DNA of 64,000 nucleotides from Roseomonas sp. KE0001 (lineage in GTDB: Bacteria > Pseudomonadota > Alphaproteobacteria > Acetobacterales > Acetobacteraceae): assembly GCF_016107285.1 (NCBI RefSeq), contig NZ_RCVQ01000004.1:186001-250000 (forward strand). The letters run 5' to 3'. The position numbers were made by a program, and so were the translations under genes. Each line of letters begins with the position of its first letter. Within the stretch, counting starts at the first letter, position 1. The notes beneath the pieces were generated by a model. It ran no database searches. It saw nothing but the letters and a program-made list of their open reading frames with translations, and was not told the origin of the DNA. Below are positions 46,379 through 55,570 of the stretch, in pieces.

Positions 46379-46993
46379 ATGTCCCGCCGCGCCCTCGCCC
46401 TGGCCCTGATGGCCCCGATCCTCGCCGCCGCGCTCGCCGCTCCGGCGGCGGCGCAGCGCCGGCCCGCCGGGGCCGACCCGTCCTTCACGGTGGTCAACGA
46501 CACCGACCGCCCGGTGGAGCATCTCTTCGCCAATCCGCCGGTGATCCGCGACTGGGGCCATGACCGGCTGGCCGAGCCGGTGCCGCCGGGCGGGCGCCGG
46601 CTGATCCGCCTCGATCCCGCCGGCGGCTGCCGGCAGGATGTGCGGGTGGTCTATGTCGGCGGCGCCGTGCAGGATCTGCGCGGCCTCGACACCTGCGCCC
46701 GGCATCTGGTGCGGCTCGGCGGCGCCGACGCGGCGGCTCAGCGCGCGCCCTATCTCTTCCTGCGCAACGAGGAGCGCCGGCCGGTCTCCCAGGTCTTCGT
46801 CTCGCCCTCCGGCCAGCCGGACTGGGGGATGAACCGCCTGACGGTCAGCCCGCTGCCGCCGGGCGCGCAGTTCCGCCTCGCCCTGCCGCCCGGGGAATGC
46901 GGCTATGACGTGAAGGTGGTCTTCTTCGATGGCATGCCGATGGAACGGCGGGGCCTCGACCTCTGCACGCGGCCGGACCTGCGCCTGCCCTAG
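46379..46993 (+). CDS. Exported protein with two tandem Tecpr1-like/unknown beta domains
   Basis: A 204-residue secreted protein. Residues 1-25 are a Sec signal ending AAPAAAQ. The mature part contains two copies of one domain of about 75 residues: FTVVNDTDRPVEHLFANPP to GLDTCARHLVRL, and YLFLRNEERRPVSQVFVSPS to GLDLCTRPDLRL. Each has a conserved Cys pair (GGCRQDV/DTC and GECGYDV/DLC) that could form a disulfide. I do not recognise the family with certainty; the domain name is left open and the duplication is what the sequence shows. Confidence 0.72.
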   Translation: MSRRALALALMAPILAAALAAPAAAQRRPAGADPSFTVVNDTDRPVEHLFANPPVIRDWGHDRLAEPVPPGGRRLIRLDPAGGCRQDVRVVYVGGAVQDLRGLDTCARHLVRLGGADAAAQRAPYLFLRNEERRPVSQVFVSPSGQPDWGMNRLTVSPLPPGAQFRLALPPGECGYDVKVVFFDGMPMERRGLDLCTRPDLRLP

Positions 46994-47919
46994 CGCCGGC
47001 GCGGCCCCGCCTCGTTGAGCGCGAGGTTCTGCTGCGCCAGCTCGGCGGCCGCGCTGGTGGGCGCCACGGCGATGACGCGCTGCCAGTCCCGCCGCGCCCC
47101 GGCGGTATCGCCCTTGAGCTGCGACAGGATGCCGCGTTCCAGCAGGCCCTCGGGATTGTCGGGGTCGAGCTTCAGCGCCGTCTGCACGGCGGTCAGCGCC
47201 TCGGCCGCGCGGTCGAGCTGGCGCAGCGCCGCGGCGCGGAACACCCAGGCATCGGCGCGGCCGCCATCGCGGCGGATCGCGTGGTCGAGATCCTGCAACG
47301 CCTCGCCGTAGCGGCCGAGCATGCCGGCGGCGACGGCGCGATCGACCAGCAGGGCCGCGTCCTCGGGCGAGAGGCTGAGGGCCAGGGTGCTGGCGCCATA
47401 GGCGCGGTTCACGTCGCCCGCCAGCATCCAGGCCTGCGCCGCCTGGGCATAGACGGCGGCGCGGACGGCGGCCGGGGCGCCGGAGCCGGCGGCCAGCCGC
47501 TCCAGGCGCGGCGCGGCGCGCTCCGGCTCGCCCAGGGCCAGCAGGCCGAGCGCCAGGCAGTGGCGGGCGGCCTCGCCGCCGCCCTCCTCCTCCCAGCGGC
47601 TGGCGCGGGCCACGGCGCCTTCCGGATCGGTGCGGAGGCGGGCCAGGCAGGCGTCGTAATCCGGCCCCTCGGCCAGGCGCGGCCCCTCGGCCTCGGGAGA
47701 GGGCGCCGCGGGGACCGCGCCCGGGGAAGGAGCGCGGGAGGGGGAAGTCGCGGAGGGGGGAGCCCCGGGAGGAGCTTCTGGCGGCAACGGCAACGCGGCC
47801 CCGGGAGCGGCGCGCCGCTCGGCGGCGACGGAATCCCGGTGCGGCAGGCTCGCGGCGGCGAGGGCGGCCAGCAGCAGCGTGGCGCAGGCGGCGGCGAGGG
47901 TGGGGCGGAGAAGGCGCAT
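46990..47919 (-). CDS. Tetratricopeptide-repeat protein, exported
   Basis: A 309-residue protein with an N-terminal hydrophobic signal or anchor ([20 protein letters not shown]), a Pro/Ala/Ser-rich linker to about residue 80, and then TPR units (for example [60 protein letters not shown]). It is likely a periplasmic scaffold. Its stop overlaps the convergent upstream gene's stop by four bases. The frame continues upstream of 47919 but without a signal sequence. Confidence 0.85.
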   Translation of the reverse strand: MRLLRPTLAAACATLLLAALAAASLPHRDSVAAERRAAPGAALPLPPEAPPGAPPSATSPSRAPSPGAVPAAPSPEAEGPRLAEGPDYDACLARLRTDPEGAVARASRWEEEGGGEAARHCLALGLLALGEPERAAPRLERLAAGSGAPAAVRAAVYAQAAQAWMLAGDVNRAYGASTLALSLSPEDAALLVDRAVAAGMLGRYGEALQDLDHAIRRDGGRADAWVFRAAALRQLDRAAEALTAVQTALKLDPDNPEGLLERGILSQLKGDTAGARRDWQRVIAVAPTSAAAELAQQNLALNEAGPRRR

Positions 47920-48036
47920 CGGCCGGCAGTCTAGAGCAAACTCCGGCCGGATGGGATCATCCGATCGGCGCTGGCCAGGGCGGCATGCCGGTGTCAGGAC
48001 GCAGGCGGCCGGAAACAGGAGGGGGCGGGAAAGGTG

Positions 48037-48930
48037 ATGGGCGAGCGGCGGATGGTCATCCTGGGCCTGGGCTATGCCGGGGCCGCGATCGCGCGCGCGG
48101 CGCGGCGGGCGGGCTTCGAGGTCGCCGGCACGCGGCGCGCGCCCGGCCCGGAGGAGGCGCCGCCCGGCGTCGCCCTCCTGCCCTTCGCGGCGGCGGGCGA
48201 GGCCATCGCCGCGGCCAGCCACCTGGTCATCACCGCCGCGCCGGGCGAGGCGGGCGATCCGGTGCTGGAGGCGCATCGCGCCGCGCTCGCGCGGGCGGCG
48301 GGCCTGCGCTGGGTCGGCTATCTCTCGACCACGGGCGTCTATGGCGACCGCGACGGCGGCTGGGTGGAGGAGACCACGCCGCCCGCGCCCGGGCAGGAGC
48401 GGGGCCGCCGCCGCCTTCGGGCCGAACAGGATTGGGCGGCGGCGCTCGCCGGGCGGGGCGTGGCGCTGGACCTCTTCCGCACGGGCGGGATCTACGGCCC
48501 CGGTCGCAGCGCCCTCGACGAGCTGCGCGCCGGCCGGGCGCGGCGGGTGGACGCGCCGCGGCACCGCTTCTCCCGCATCCACCGCGACGACATCGCCGCC
48601 GCCGTCCTCGCCGCCGCCCTCCGCCCGGCCGCCCCGGAGATGCCGCGCGTGCTGCATCTGGCCGACGACCTGCCCTCCACCGGCGCCGAGGTCATGGAGG
48701 AGGCCGCCCGGCTGCTCGGCCTGCCGCCGCCGCCCCTGGTGCCGCTGGAGCAGGCGCTGGCCGCCATGTCGCCGATGGGCCGCAGCTTCTGGGCGGAGAA
48801 CCGGCGCGTCGCCAGCGGTGCCACCCAGGCGATGCTCGGCCTGCGCTGGCGCCACCCGACCTATCGCGAGGGGCTGGCGGCGATCCTGGCCGCGGAGAGG
48901 GGCGCGGCGGGGAACGAGGGCGGCGGCTGA
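48037..48930 (+). CDS. NAD(P)-binding SDR-like epimerase/reductase
   Basis: A 297-residue Rossmann protein. The nucleotide motif is [20 protein letters not shown] near the start, then [18 protein letters not shown] and [17 protein letters not shown], the pattern of extended or atypical SDRs of the YeeZ type. The YxxxK catalytic pair is not clear, as in that branch. A GTG at 48034 or the ATG at 48037 starts it; GGAGG is upstream. It precedes hemA by 62 bp. Function unknown. Confidence 0.8.
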   Translation: MGERRMVILGLGYAGAAIARAARRAGFEVAGTRRAPGPEEAPPGVALLPFAAAGEAIAAASHLVITAAPGEAGDPVLEAHRAALARAAGLRWVGYLSTTGVYGDRDGGWVEETTPPAPGQERGRRRLRAEQDWAAALAGRGVALDLFRTGGIYGPGRSALDELRAGRARRVDAPRHRFSRIHRDDIAAAVLAAALRPAAPEMPRVLHLADDLPSTGAEVMEEAARLLGLPPPPLVPLEQALAAMSPMGRSFWAENRRVASGATQAMLGLRWRHPTYREGLAAILAAERGAAGNEGGG

Positions 48931-48992
48931 GGCGGTCCCGGGCCGCGCGCAAAGCGCGTGCAAAGCGCCGGCCCCTGCCTTATTCCGCCGCG

Positions 48993-50207
48993 ATGGACAC
49001 GCGGCAGACCTTGTTGGCGCATTGCGCCGGCCATCTCGACACCCTGCGCGCCGAGGGGCGCTACCGGGACTTCGCTCCGCTGGAGAAGATCGCCGGCCGC
49101 TTCCCGGTCTATCGCTGGCACAGGGCGGGCGGCGCGCGGGAGATCACCGTCTGGTCCGCCAACGACTATCTCGGCATGGGCACGCATCCGGCGGTGCTGG
49201 CGGCGGCGGCCGGGGCGGTGGCGCGGATGGGCGTCGGCGCCGGCGGCACGCGCAACATCTCCGGCACCTCGCCGCTGCATGCCGAGCTGGAGGCGCTGCT
49301 CGCCGCCTGGAACGGCAAGGCGGCCGGGCTGATCTTCGGCAGCGGCTACACCGCCAACCAGGCCGCCCTCTCGGCCCTGCTCGCCGCCCTGCCGGGGATG
49401 GAGGTCTTCTCGGACGCGATGAACCATGCCTCGATGATCGACGGCATGCGGCGCAGCCCGGCGCGGCGCCACATCTGGCGCCACAACGACCTCGGCCATC
49501 TGGAGAGCCTGCTCGCCGCCGCCGACCCGGCGGCGCCCAAGGTCATCGCCTTCGAGAGCGTCTATTCGATGGAAGGCGACGTCGCCCCGCTGCATGCCAT
49601 CTGCGACCTGGCGGAGCGCTACGGCGCGCTCACCTATCTCGACGAGGTGCATGCCGTCGGCCTCTATGGCCCGACCGGGGCCGGCATCGCCGAACGCGAC
49701 GGCGCCGCGTCGCGGATCGACATCATCCAGGGCACGCTGGCCAAGGGCATCGGCGTGGTCGGCGGCTATGTCACCGGCGAGGCCAGTCTGGTGGACTATA
49801 TCCGCTCCACCGCCGGCGGGCTGATCTTCACCACCTCCATGCCGCCGGCGACGGCGGCGGCGGCGATCGCCAGCATCCGCCACGTCCAGGGCGATGCCGC
49901 GCTCCGCCGCCGGCTGGCCGAGCGCGCCGTGGCGTTGAAGGCGGCGCTGGACGCGGCCGGGCTGCCGCGGCTCGACAGCGCCAGCCATATCGTGCCGGTC
50001 CCGGTGCCCGGCGCCGGGCGCTGCCGCGCCGTGGCGCGCCGGCTGCTGGAGGAATTCGGCCTCTACGTCACGCCGATCAACTATCCCACCGTGCCACGCG
50101 GCACCGAGCGGCTGCGCCTCTGCGCCACGCCGCATCATGACGACGCGATGATCGCGGCCCTGGTGCGGGCGCTGGGCGCCGTGCTGCCGGCGGCCCAGGC
50201 GGCCTGA
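48993..50207 (+). CDS. hemA: 5-aminolevulinate synthase
   Basis: A 404-residue PLP enzyme of the alpha-oxoamine synthase family making aminolevulinate from glycine and succinyl-CoA, the first step of haem synthesis in alphaproteobacteria. The PLP lysine is K251 in [31 protein letters not shown] contains the PLP-binding Asp, and [17 protein letters not shown] is the substrate loop. The N-terminus [18 protein letters not shown] matches ALAS rather than KBL or BioF. Start at ATG 48993; the open frame upstream overlaps the previous gene. Confidence 0.93.
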   Translation: MDTRQTLLAHCAGHLDTLRAEGRYRDFAPLEKIAGRFPVYRWHRAGGAREITVWSANDYLGMGTHPAVLAAAAGAVARMGVGAGGTRNISGTSPLHAELEALLAAWNGKAAGLIFGSGYTANQAALSALLAALPGMEVFSDAMNHASMIDGMRRSPARRHIWRHNDLGHLESLLAAADPAAPKVIAFESVYSMEGDVAPLHAICDLAERYGALTYLDEVHAVGLYGPTGAGIAERDGAASRIDIIQGTLAKGIGVVGGYVTGEASLVDYIRSTAGGLIFTTSMPPATAAAAIASIRHVQGDAALRRRLAERAVALKAALDAAGLPRLDSASHIVPVPVPGAGRCRAVARRLLEEFGLYVTPINYPTVPRGTERLRLCATPHHDDAMIAALVRALGAVLPAAQAA

Positions 50208-50210
50208 GCG

Positions 50211-50945
50211 TCAGTAGAGCCGGCGCAGGCGCAGGCTCTCGGCGCCCCGCGCCAGCAGCTGCAACTCGCTCCCCGCGAAGCGCCACTGCGTGGCCCCGTC
50301 GCGCGCCGCCTGGAAGGCCCGGCTGATCTCCTCCACCGCCGGACGGCAGGCCATCAGCGTGCCGATGCCCTGGTGGCCGTCGCGCCGGATGCCGCCATCG
50401 GGCGCGAGCCGCAGCCCGCCGGCATAGCGGTTGCAGCCGTCGAAGCCGGCGATGTGACCCTTCTCGTCGATCTCCAGCGTAGGCGGCTGCTCCGCCGCGA
50501 CCGGCCGGCCGGCGATCCGCGTCACCACCCAGCGGGTGTCCTCCAGCCGCCCGGGCGGCAGTTCTTCGCCGCCGCAGCCTTCCAGCCGTTCCCCGTTGAT
50601 CTCCAGCACGGCCCGTTCGGCGAAGCGGGCGCCGCTCATGCTGTCCTCGCAGGGGCCGGGCCGCAGCGTGAGGGCGAGGCCGGCGGCCTCGTAGCGGCGG
50701 CCCTCCGGCAGGTTCTCGGCGGCGGGCGCGGGGGCGGTGCGGTCGGGCAGGCCGGGGCGGCTCAGGCGCATCTGCCCCGCGCCGATGCGCAGGCTCCAGA
50801 ACGGCTCGTTGCCGCTGGCGCGGACGGGCTCCGCGTTGGCCGGCATGGCCGGGCCCGAAGCGGGGGCCGGAGCGGCGCAGGCGGCCAGGGGGAGAAGCAA
50901 CGGGAGAAGCAAGGGGAGAAGCGGGAGGCGCGGGCGGTCTCGCAT
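50211..50945 (-). CDS. META-domain lipoprotein
   Basis: A 244-residue protein with a lipoprotein signal (MRDRPRLPLLPLLLPLLLPL, then the lipobox LAAC). The mature part has a DUF/COG3650-like domain (SGNEPFWSLRIGAGQMRLSR) followed by a META domain (TRWVVTRIAGRPV, then GFDGCNRYAGGL and a TLMACRPA segment), as in heat-shock HslJ-like proteins. It is probably an outer-membrane or periplasmic lipoprotein in stress tolerance. Convergent with hemA. Confidence 0.82.
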   Translation of the reverse strand: MRDRPRLPLLPLLLPLLLPLAACAAPAPASGPAMPANAEPVRASGNEPFWSLRIGAGQMRLSRPGLPDRTAPAPAAENLPEGRRYEAAGLALTLRPGPCEDSMSGARFAERAVLEINGERLEGCGGEELPPGRLEDTRWVVTRIAGRPVAAEQPPTLEIDEKGHIAGFDGCNRYAGGLRLAPDGGIRRDGHQGIGTLMACRPAVEEISRAFQAARDGATQWRFAGSELQLLARGAESLRLRRLY

Positions 50946-51004
50946 GGCGCGACCCTGCCCCCGGTGCGGACCGCGGGCAAGCCCGGCCCGCGCGCCCCGA
51001 TCCC

Positions 51005-52291
51005 TCAGACCCCGTAGCCCGCGAGGCGCGGCAGCCAGAGGGCGATGTCGGGGAAGGCGATGATCAGCCCGGTGCCGAAGGCCAGCATCAGCATGTAGGG
51101 GATGATGGAGCGGTTGACCTCGGCCAGCGGCGCGCCGGTGATCGCCTTGATGACGACGAGGTTCATCGCCACGGGCGGCGAGATCAGCGCCATCTCCAGG
51201 CTCAGTGTCAGCAGGATGCCGTACCAGACCTTGTCGATGTCGAGCTGCGCCAGCAGCGGCAGGATCGCCGGCATGGTCAGCAGGATGATCGAGAAGCTCT
51301 CCAGCACCAGGCCGAGCAGAAAGAGCAGCACCATCATGGCGACCAGGAAGCCGGTGCGCGACAGGCCCCATTCGGTGACCAGCATGGTGAGCTCCTGCGG
51401 CACGCGCAGCTTGGTCAGCATGTAGCCGTAGATGGCGGCGCCGGCGATGATCATCAGCAGCATGGCGCTGGTGCGCGTCGCCTCCTGCACGCCGTCCAGC
51501 AGGTCGCGCCAGGTCAGGCTGCGATAGATCAGCGCCGCGATCAGGATGGCGTAGAGCGAGCCGGTGCCGGCCGCCTCGGTGGCGGTGAAGACGCCCATGT
51601 AGATGCCGCCCAGCACGAAGAGCGGCAGCGACAGGCTCCATCCGGCGCGGGCGAGGGAGAAGCTCTCCGGCGAGGTGCCGCCGATTTCGGCCTCGGGCGG
51701 CGCCACCGCCTTTCCTTCGGTGAGGAAGCAGTAGAGCGCGAAGAACGATGCCATCATCACGCCGGGAACGACGCCGGCCAGGAACAGCGCGCCGACGCTC
51801 GTCTCGGTGACATAGGCGTAGAGCACCATGGGCGCCGAGGGCGGGATCAGGATGCCGAGCGTGCCGCCGCCCGCCACCACGCCGAAGGCGCCGCGCCGGC
51901 TCATGCCGTAGCGCAGCATCTGCGGGATGGCGATCTTGCCCACGGTGAGCGCGGTGGCGACGGAGGAGCCGGAGATGGCCGCGAAGATGGTGCAGGCCGC
52001 GACCGTCGCGATGCCGACGCCGCCGCGCACGCCGCGCAGCAGGCGGAAGGCGGCGGCGTAGAGGTCATCCACCACCCGGCCGCGCACCATGACATGCGCC
52101 ATCAGCATGAAGAGCGGAATGGCGACCAGCAGATAGCCGTCGAGCTGGCCCATCACCAGCTCGCCCAGGGCCGGCACGCCGCCCTCGACCCAGAGCAGCA
52201 CGCCAAGCGGCAGCAGGAACAGCGCCACGAACATCGGGACGCCGAGGTAGAGCAGCACGAAGAGCGCCGCGAGCAGGGCCAGGAAGGTCAT
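51005..52291 (-). CDS. dctM: TRAP transporter large permease subunit (DctM type)
   Basis: A 428-residue, 12-helix protein with TRAP large-subunit marks: FLALLAALFVLLYLGVPMFV at the start, TIFAAISGSSVATALTVGKI, and GILIPPSAPMVLYAYVTETS. It forms the sodium-driven channel that takes substrate from the binding protein. It lies 25 bp downstream of dctQ. The ATG at 52291 begins the first helix; the longer upstream frame is the dctQ region in another frame. Confidence 0.92.
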   Translation of the reverse strand: MTFLALLAALFVLLYLGVPMFVALFLLPLGVLLWVEGGVPALGELVMGQLDGYLLVAIPLFMLMAHVMVRGRVVDDLYAAAFRLLRGVRGGVGIATVAACTIFAAISGSSVATALTVGKIAIPQMLRYGMSRRGAFGVVAGGGTLGILIPPSAPMVLYAYVTETSVGALFLAGVVPGVMMASFFALYCFLTEGKAVAPPEAEIGGTSPESFSLARAGWSLSLPLFVLGGIYMGVFTATEAAGTGSLYAILIAALIYRSLTWRDLLDGVQEATRTSAMLLMIIAGAAIYGYMLTKLRVPQELTMLVTEWGLSRTGFLVAMMVLLFLLGLVLESFSIILLTMPAILPLLAQLDIDKVWYGILLTLSLEMALISPPVAMNLVVIKAITGAPLAEVNRSIIPYMLMLAFGTGLIIAFPDIALWLPRLAGYGV

Positions 52292-52316
52292 CGGTGCGTC
52301 GTCTTCCGCGCTGGTG

Positions 52317-52907
52317 TCACTCGCCGCGCGCGAGGGTGTCGCGCGGCAGCTCGTCATGGCCGTCGGGGAGGTATTCGGGCTCCCGGCCGAGCAGCAGCAG
52401 GGCGCATTGCACCAGCGACACCAGCAGCAGCAACGCCGCGCCGGCCGGCAGCAGCGCCTGCACCCACCACACCGGCACGCCATCGATCTCGGTCATGATG
52501 CCGATCATGCGGCTGAAGGCGACCATCTCCAGCCCGGACTGCAACAGGATGCCGGCGACCAGCGCGACCGAGGCCGTGCTGACGACCTGCGCCCCGCGCG
52601 CCCAGCGTCCGCGCAGCCGCCCGGTCAGCACATCGACGCCGATATGCTCGAAGCGGCGCTGCGCCTCGGGCGCCGCCAGCAGCACCAGCGCCACCACCAG
52701 CCAGCCAGCGGTCTTGTCGATCCAGGGCTGCGGCTGGCCGAAGACATAGCGCGCCACCACCGACCAGGTGACCAGCACCAGGCAGCAGAGGGTGGCGCAG
52801 CCGCCCAGGGCGGCGCCCGCGCGCGAGAGCAGGCGGGCGAAGCCTTCGATCGCTCCCGCCGCGCCGCCCCCCGCCCTGCCCGTGGGGTCGTTCGGCGGCC
52901 GGTTCAC
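52317..52907 (-). CDS. dctQ: TRAP transporter small permease subunit (DctQ type)
   Basis: A 196-residue four-helix protein with the DctQ pattern: CCLVLVTWSVVARYVFGQPQ then PWIDKTAGWLVVALV, and RRFEHIGVDVLTGRL. It starts at a GTG at 52907 that overlaps the dctP stop (GTGA), indicating translational coupling. It joins the large subunit in the membrane. Confidence 0.9.
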   Translation of the reverse strand: MNRPPNDPTGRAGGGAAGAIEGFARLLSRAGAALGGCATLCCLVLVTWSVVARYVFGQPQPWIDKTAGWLVVALVLLAAPEAQRRFEHIGVDVLTGRLRGRWARGAQVVSTASVALVAGILLQSGLEMVAFSRMIGIMTEIDGVPVWWVQALLPAGAALLLLVSLVQCALLLLGREPEYLPDGHDELPRDTLARGE

Positions 52908-53908
52908 AGCGCGCGCAGCAGGTCGATGGCGCGCTGGCCGTTCTCCGGCGCCAGCTTCAGGAAGGCGTCGATCACCGGCTTCTGCATGGCGGCGCTCCAG
53001 GCGGCGCGCTCCGCCTCGCCCTGCATGTGCAGCGTCATGCCGCGCTCGCGCAGCTCCTGCACCGCCTTGGTGGCAACCTCTTCGGTCAGCGGGATCTGCG
53101 CCTGCTCGGCCTCGCCAGCCGCCGCCTCGATGATGGCGCGGTGCTCGGGCCTCAGCCCGTCGAACCAGCGCGGGTTCACGTAGACATGGGTGAAGACGCA
53201 GAACCACGGCGTCACGGTGCCGAACTTCTGGAACTCGTAGAAGCGGCGCGAGACGGCGGCGGAGACGTCGGTGAGCCCGGCATCCAGCACGCCGGACTGC
53301 AGGGCCTGCGGCACCTCCGGCCCCGGCATGGAGGAGGGCGCGGCGCCTACGGCGGTCAGGGCATGGTCGGTCAGCGCGTTGAGGCCGCGGATCTTCAGCC
53401 CCTTGAAGTCCTGCGGGGTGACGATCGGCTTGGCATTGCTGGTGAAGATCGCCTGGCGGGTGGTGTAGAGCCACATCAGGTTGCGCACCGCGCGCTTCTG
53501 CAGCAGCCCCTCCAGGAACCTCGCCGCCTCCGAGCCGGGAAAGGCCTTGATCTTCTCCAGATCGGTGAAGAGATAGGGCAGGGTGGGCGCGTTCATCTCC
53601 GGGAGCGTGTTGCCCCACTGGAAGTTCACCGCCGCCGCCGCCTCGAAGGCGCCGCGCGCGACGCCCGGGAAGTTCTCGCCCGCCTTGGCGAGCTGCTCGG
53701 CCGGGAAGACCTGCACATCGATCGCGCCCTGGCTCCGCTCCTTCACCCGCTCGGCGAAGCTCGCGATGATGCGGGCGTTCTGATGGCTCGGCGGATACTG
53801 GTGCGAGAGCCGCATGGTGACCGCGGCGCCCTGGGCGCGCGCCAGGCAGGGCTGGGCCAAGGGCAGAGCCAGGCCGGAGGCGGCCAGAAGCAGGTTGCGG
53901 CGTTGCAT
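52904..53908 (-). CDS. dctP: TRAP transporter substrate-binding protein (DctP type)
   Basis: A 334-residue periplasmic receptor, with signal MQRRNLLLAASGLALPLAQP. TRAP features include MRLSHQYPPSHQNARIIASF, AVNFQWGNTLPEMNAPTLPY, IVTPQDFKGLKIRG with the carboxylate-binding Arg, and the later TPWFCVFTHVYVNPRW. Such receptors bind organic acids; the ligand is unknown. First gene of the dctPQM operon. The 251 bp upstream (53909-54159) hold only the tRNA terminator and presumably the promoter. Confidence 0.92.
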   Translation of the reverse strand: MQRRNLLLAASGLALPLAQPCLARAQGAAVTMRLSHQYPPSHQNARIIASFAERVKERSQGAIDVQVFPAEQLAKAGENFPGVARGAFEAAAAVNFQWGNTLPEMNAPTLPYLFTDLEKIKAFPGSEAARFLEGLLQKRAVRNLMWLYTTRQAIFTSNAKPIVTPQDFKGLKIRGLNALTDHALTAVGAAPSSMPGPEVPQALQSGVLDAGLTDVSAAVSRRFYEFQKFGTVTPWFCVFTHVYVNPRWFDGLRPEHRAIIEAAAGEAEQAQIPLTEEVATKAVQELRERGMTLHMQGEAERAAWSAAMQKPVIDAFLKLAPENGQRAIDLLRAL

Positions 53909-54105
53909 GGGCGTTTCCCCGTTCCCGGTTGCTTCGGCACCGGCTGCTGCCGGGCGCGGCTGCTCTTTGCTGCCGGACCGTCCAGGGGTCAACAGCTTCC
54001 GGCAAGCGGATGCCACTACCCTGGCATGTTTGTTTCAAATCCCCCGTCTACGACGCAACTTGCGGCAGCGGGGCGCGTCACGGAGGTGAACGCGCGACGC
54101 ACGGC

Positions 54106-54131
54106 AAAAACCCCGCCGGGGCTGGGCGGGG
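54106..54131 (-). terminator. Intrinsic terminator of the tRNA-Val transcript
   Basis: On the minus strand CCCCGCC-CAGCCCC-GGCGGGG is followed by TTTTT. It lies about 30 bp past the tRNA 3' end. Confidence 0.8.
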
Positions 54132-54159
54132 CGATGTCGAGAAAAGAGGGAGGTCCGGA

Positions 54160-54234
54160 TGGTGGGCGCGACAGGGATTGAACCTGTGACCTTCCCCGTG
54201 TCAGGGGGACGCTCTCCCGCTGAGCTACGCGCCC
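54160..54234 (-). tRNA. tRNA-Val (anticodon GAC)
   Basis: A 75-nt cloverleaf with encoded CCA. The acceptor stem GGGCGCG pairs with CGCGCCC, the D arm contains AGCTCAGC..GGGAGAGC, the anticodon stem is TCCCC/GGGGA with loop CTGACAC (GAC), and the T arm is ACAGG-TTCAATC-CCTGT. Discriminator base A. Anticodon at plus-strand 54200-54202. Confidence 0.97.
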
Positions 54235-54392
54235 ATCCGGTCGGGGCGGGTCTTTATCCCGGCGGCGCGGGCGGGGCAAGGGGGATCCTGCGCGACGGCG
54301 GCGAATCATCGAGCCCCCAACCCCCAACCCGAGGTCGGCCGCATGGCGACTCGTGACAGCGCCTTCCGGCTATGGCTTGATCCTGCCGGATC

Positions 54393-55271
54393 ATGGACCT
54401 GCCTCTGCCGATAGTCGCTGACGAAAGTCCCGGCGACGCCTACCACCTCTCGCGCCCTCCGAGGCAGCGCGTGCCGCTGGTCGTTGCCTCGCCCCATTCC
54501 GGGCGCGACTACCCCGCCGCCTTCCTGGCCGAATCGAGGCTGGATGCCTTGTCGGTCCGGCGCTCGGAGGACAGTTTCGTCGACGAGCTTTTCGCCGCCG
54601 CGCCGGCGCAGGGCATTCCGCTGCTGGCCGCCACCTTTCCCCGCGTCTACTGCGACGCCAACCGCGAGCCCTGGGAGCTTGACCCTTCCATGTTCGACGG
54701 GCCGCTGCCGGCCTGGGTGAACAGCGCCAGCCCCCGGGTCGGCGCGGGCCTCGGCACCATCGCGCGCATCGTCGCCAGCGGCGAGCCGGTCTACCGCCGG
54801 CGGCTGCCCTTCCGCGAGGCGGAGGAGCGGATACGGCGCTGCTGGCAGCCCTATCATGCCGCGCTTGGCCAGCTGATCGCCGAGACCAAGGAGGCCTTCG
54901 GGGCCTGCCTGGTGCTGGACTGCCATTCCATGCCGGCGCATCCGGGGCAGACCCACAGCCCGCCGGACATGGTGCTGGGCGACGCGCATGGCACGGCCTG
55001 CGCGCCGCGCGCGGTGCGGCGGGTGGAGGAGCAGCTCTGGTCGATGGGCTATCGCGTGCGGCGCAACGATCCCTATGCGGGTGGCTACGTCACCCGCCAT
55101 TACGGGCGCCCGCGCGAGGCGGTGCATGTGCTGCAGATCGAGATCGCCCGTGCGCTCTACATGGACGAGACGGCGATCGAGCGCCTGCCCGGCATGACCC
55201 GGCTGCAACGGGACCTGACCACCCTGCTGGCCACACTGGCGGAGATGGACTGGAGCGTGCTGCGCCGCTGA
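54393..55271 (+). CDS. N-formylglutamate amidohydrolase family protein
   Basis: A 292-residue hydrolase. The family signature VVASPHSGRDYP is near the start, followed by DSFVDELFAAAP, VYCDANREPWELDPSMF, and the metal/active-site block LVLDCHSMPAHPGQTHSPPD. The C-terminal NDPYAGGYVTRHYGRP is also conserved. It would release formate and glutamate from N-formylglutamate in histidine breakdown, although no hut genes are nearby and other N-formyl or N-acyl substrates are possible. Confidence 0.9.
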   Translation: MDLPLPIVADESPGDAYHLSRPPRQRVPLVVASPHSGRDYPAAFLAESRLDALSVRRSEDSFVDELFAAAPAQGIPLLAATFPRVYCDANREPWELDPSMFDGPLPAWVNSASPRVGAGLGTIARIVASGEPVYRRRLPFREAEERIRRCWQPYHAALGQLIAETKEAFGACLVLDCHSMPAHPGQTHSPPDMVLGDAHGTACAPRAVRRVEEQLWSMGYRVRRNDPYAGGYVTRHYGRPREAVHVLQIEIARALYMDETAIERLPGMTRLQRDLTTLLATLAEMDWSVLRR

Positions 55272-55293
55272 GCCTCCTGGCGGAAGCGCGGGC

Positions 55294-55321
55294 AAAAAAA
55301 AGGCGGTGCCGAAGCACCGCC
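55294..55321 (-). terminator. Intrinsic terminator of the small RNA
   Basis: A perfect 8-bp stem with a stable TTCG loop and an eight-T tail on the minus strand. On the plus strand the run is A-rich and precedes the stem, so it does not terminate the N-formylglutamate hydrolase gene. Confidence 0.9.
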
Positions 55322-55378
55322 GAGTTTAGGGAGGAAACGTCCAAGAAAGACAACAACACAGCGAACTGTGCTGCTGCG
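55294..55378 (-). ncRNA. Small RNA, alpha-r8/MmgR (suhB-family)-like
   Basis: A free-standing transcription unit of about 85 nt on the minus strand between two convergent-facing terminators. It has its own promoter (55385-55413), a short hairpin CACAG-TTCG-CTGTG near the 5' end, the single-stranded decamer UUUCCUCCCU (plus-strand 55328-55337), and a terminator stem GGCGGTGC-TTCG-GCACCGCC with eight Ts. This size, order and decamer match the alphaproteobacterial alpha-r8 family that includes Sinorhizobium MmgR, a regulator of storage-granule accumulation. The decamer is complementary to Shine-Dalgarno regions, so mRNA repression is likely. Family name is from memory of its motif. Confidence 0.75.
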
Positions 55379-55384
55379 AGATGG

Positions 55385-55413
55385 AAGATAGGCCGGAGAT
55401 CATTCGCACGCAA
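55385..55413 (-). promoter_or_regulatory. Sigma-70-type promoter of the small RNA
   Basis: On the minus strand TTGCGT (-35, 55413-55408) is separated by exactly 17 bp from TATCTT (-10, 55390-55385), placing the start near 55378. Both boxes fit alphaproteobacterial housekeeping promoters. Confidence 0.75.
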
Positions 55414-55511
55414 GTGATTTTTCGCGGTGCAACACGAAAAATGCCTGTCTGCTGAGCGGGCCCCCATGCAATTTCTGCATGGCGACCGGATCCTGCCGCT
55501 TCCACAGGCAG

Positions 55512-55535
55512 AAAACCCCGCGCGAGGCGGGGTTT
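55512..55535 (-). terminator. Intrinsic terminator of the ahpC-ahpD transcript
   Basis: AAACCCCGC and its exact complement form a 9-bp stem with a 5-base loop, followed on the minus strand by TTTTC. It starts 36 bp past the ahpD stop. Confidence 0.82.
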
Positions 55536-55570
55536 CCGGCGGTTCAGGTCTCAATGGTCACGCTTGCGTG

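Noticed and set aside
55090-55554. A 154-codon minus-strand frame over the small RNA region
   Set aside because: It crosses the sRNA promoter and terminator and the opposite-strand amidohydrolase gene; the translation has no protein-like conservation. The RNA gene explains the sequence better.
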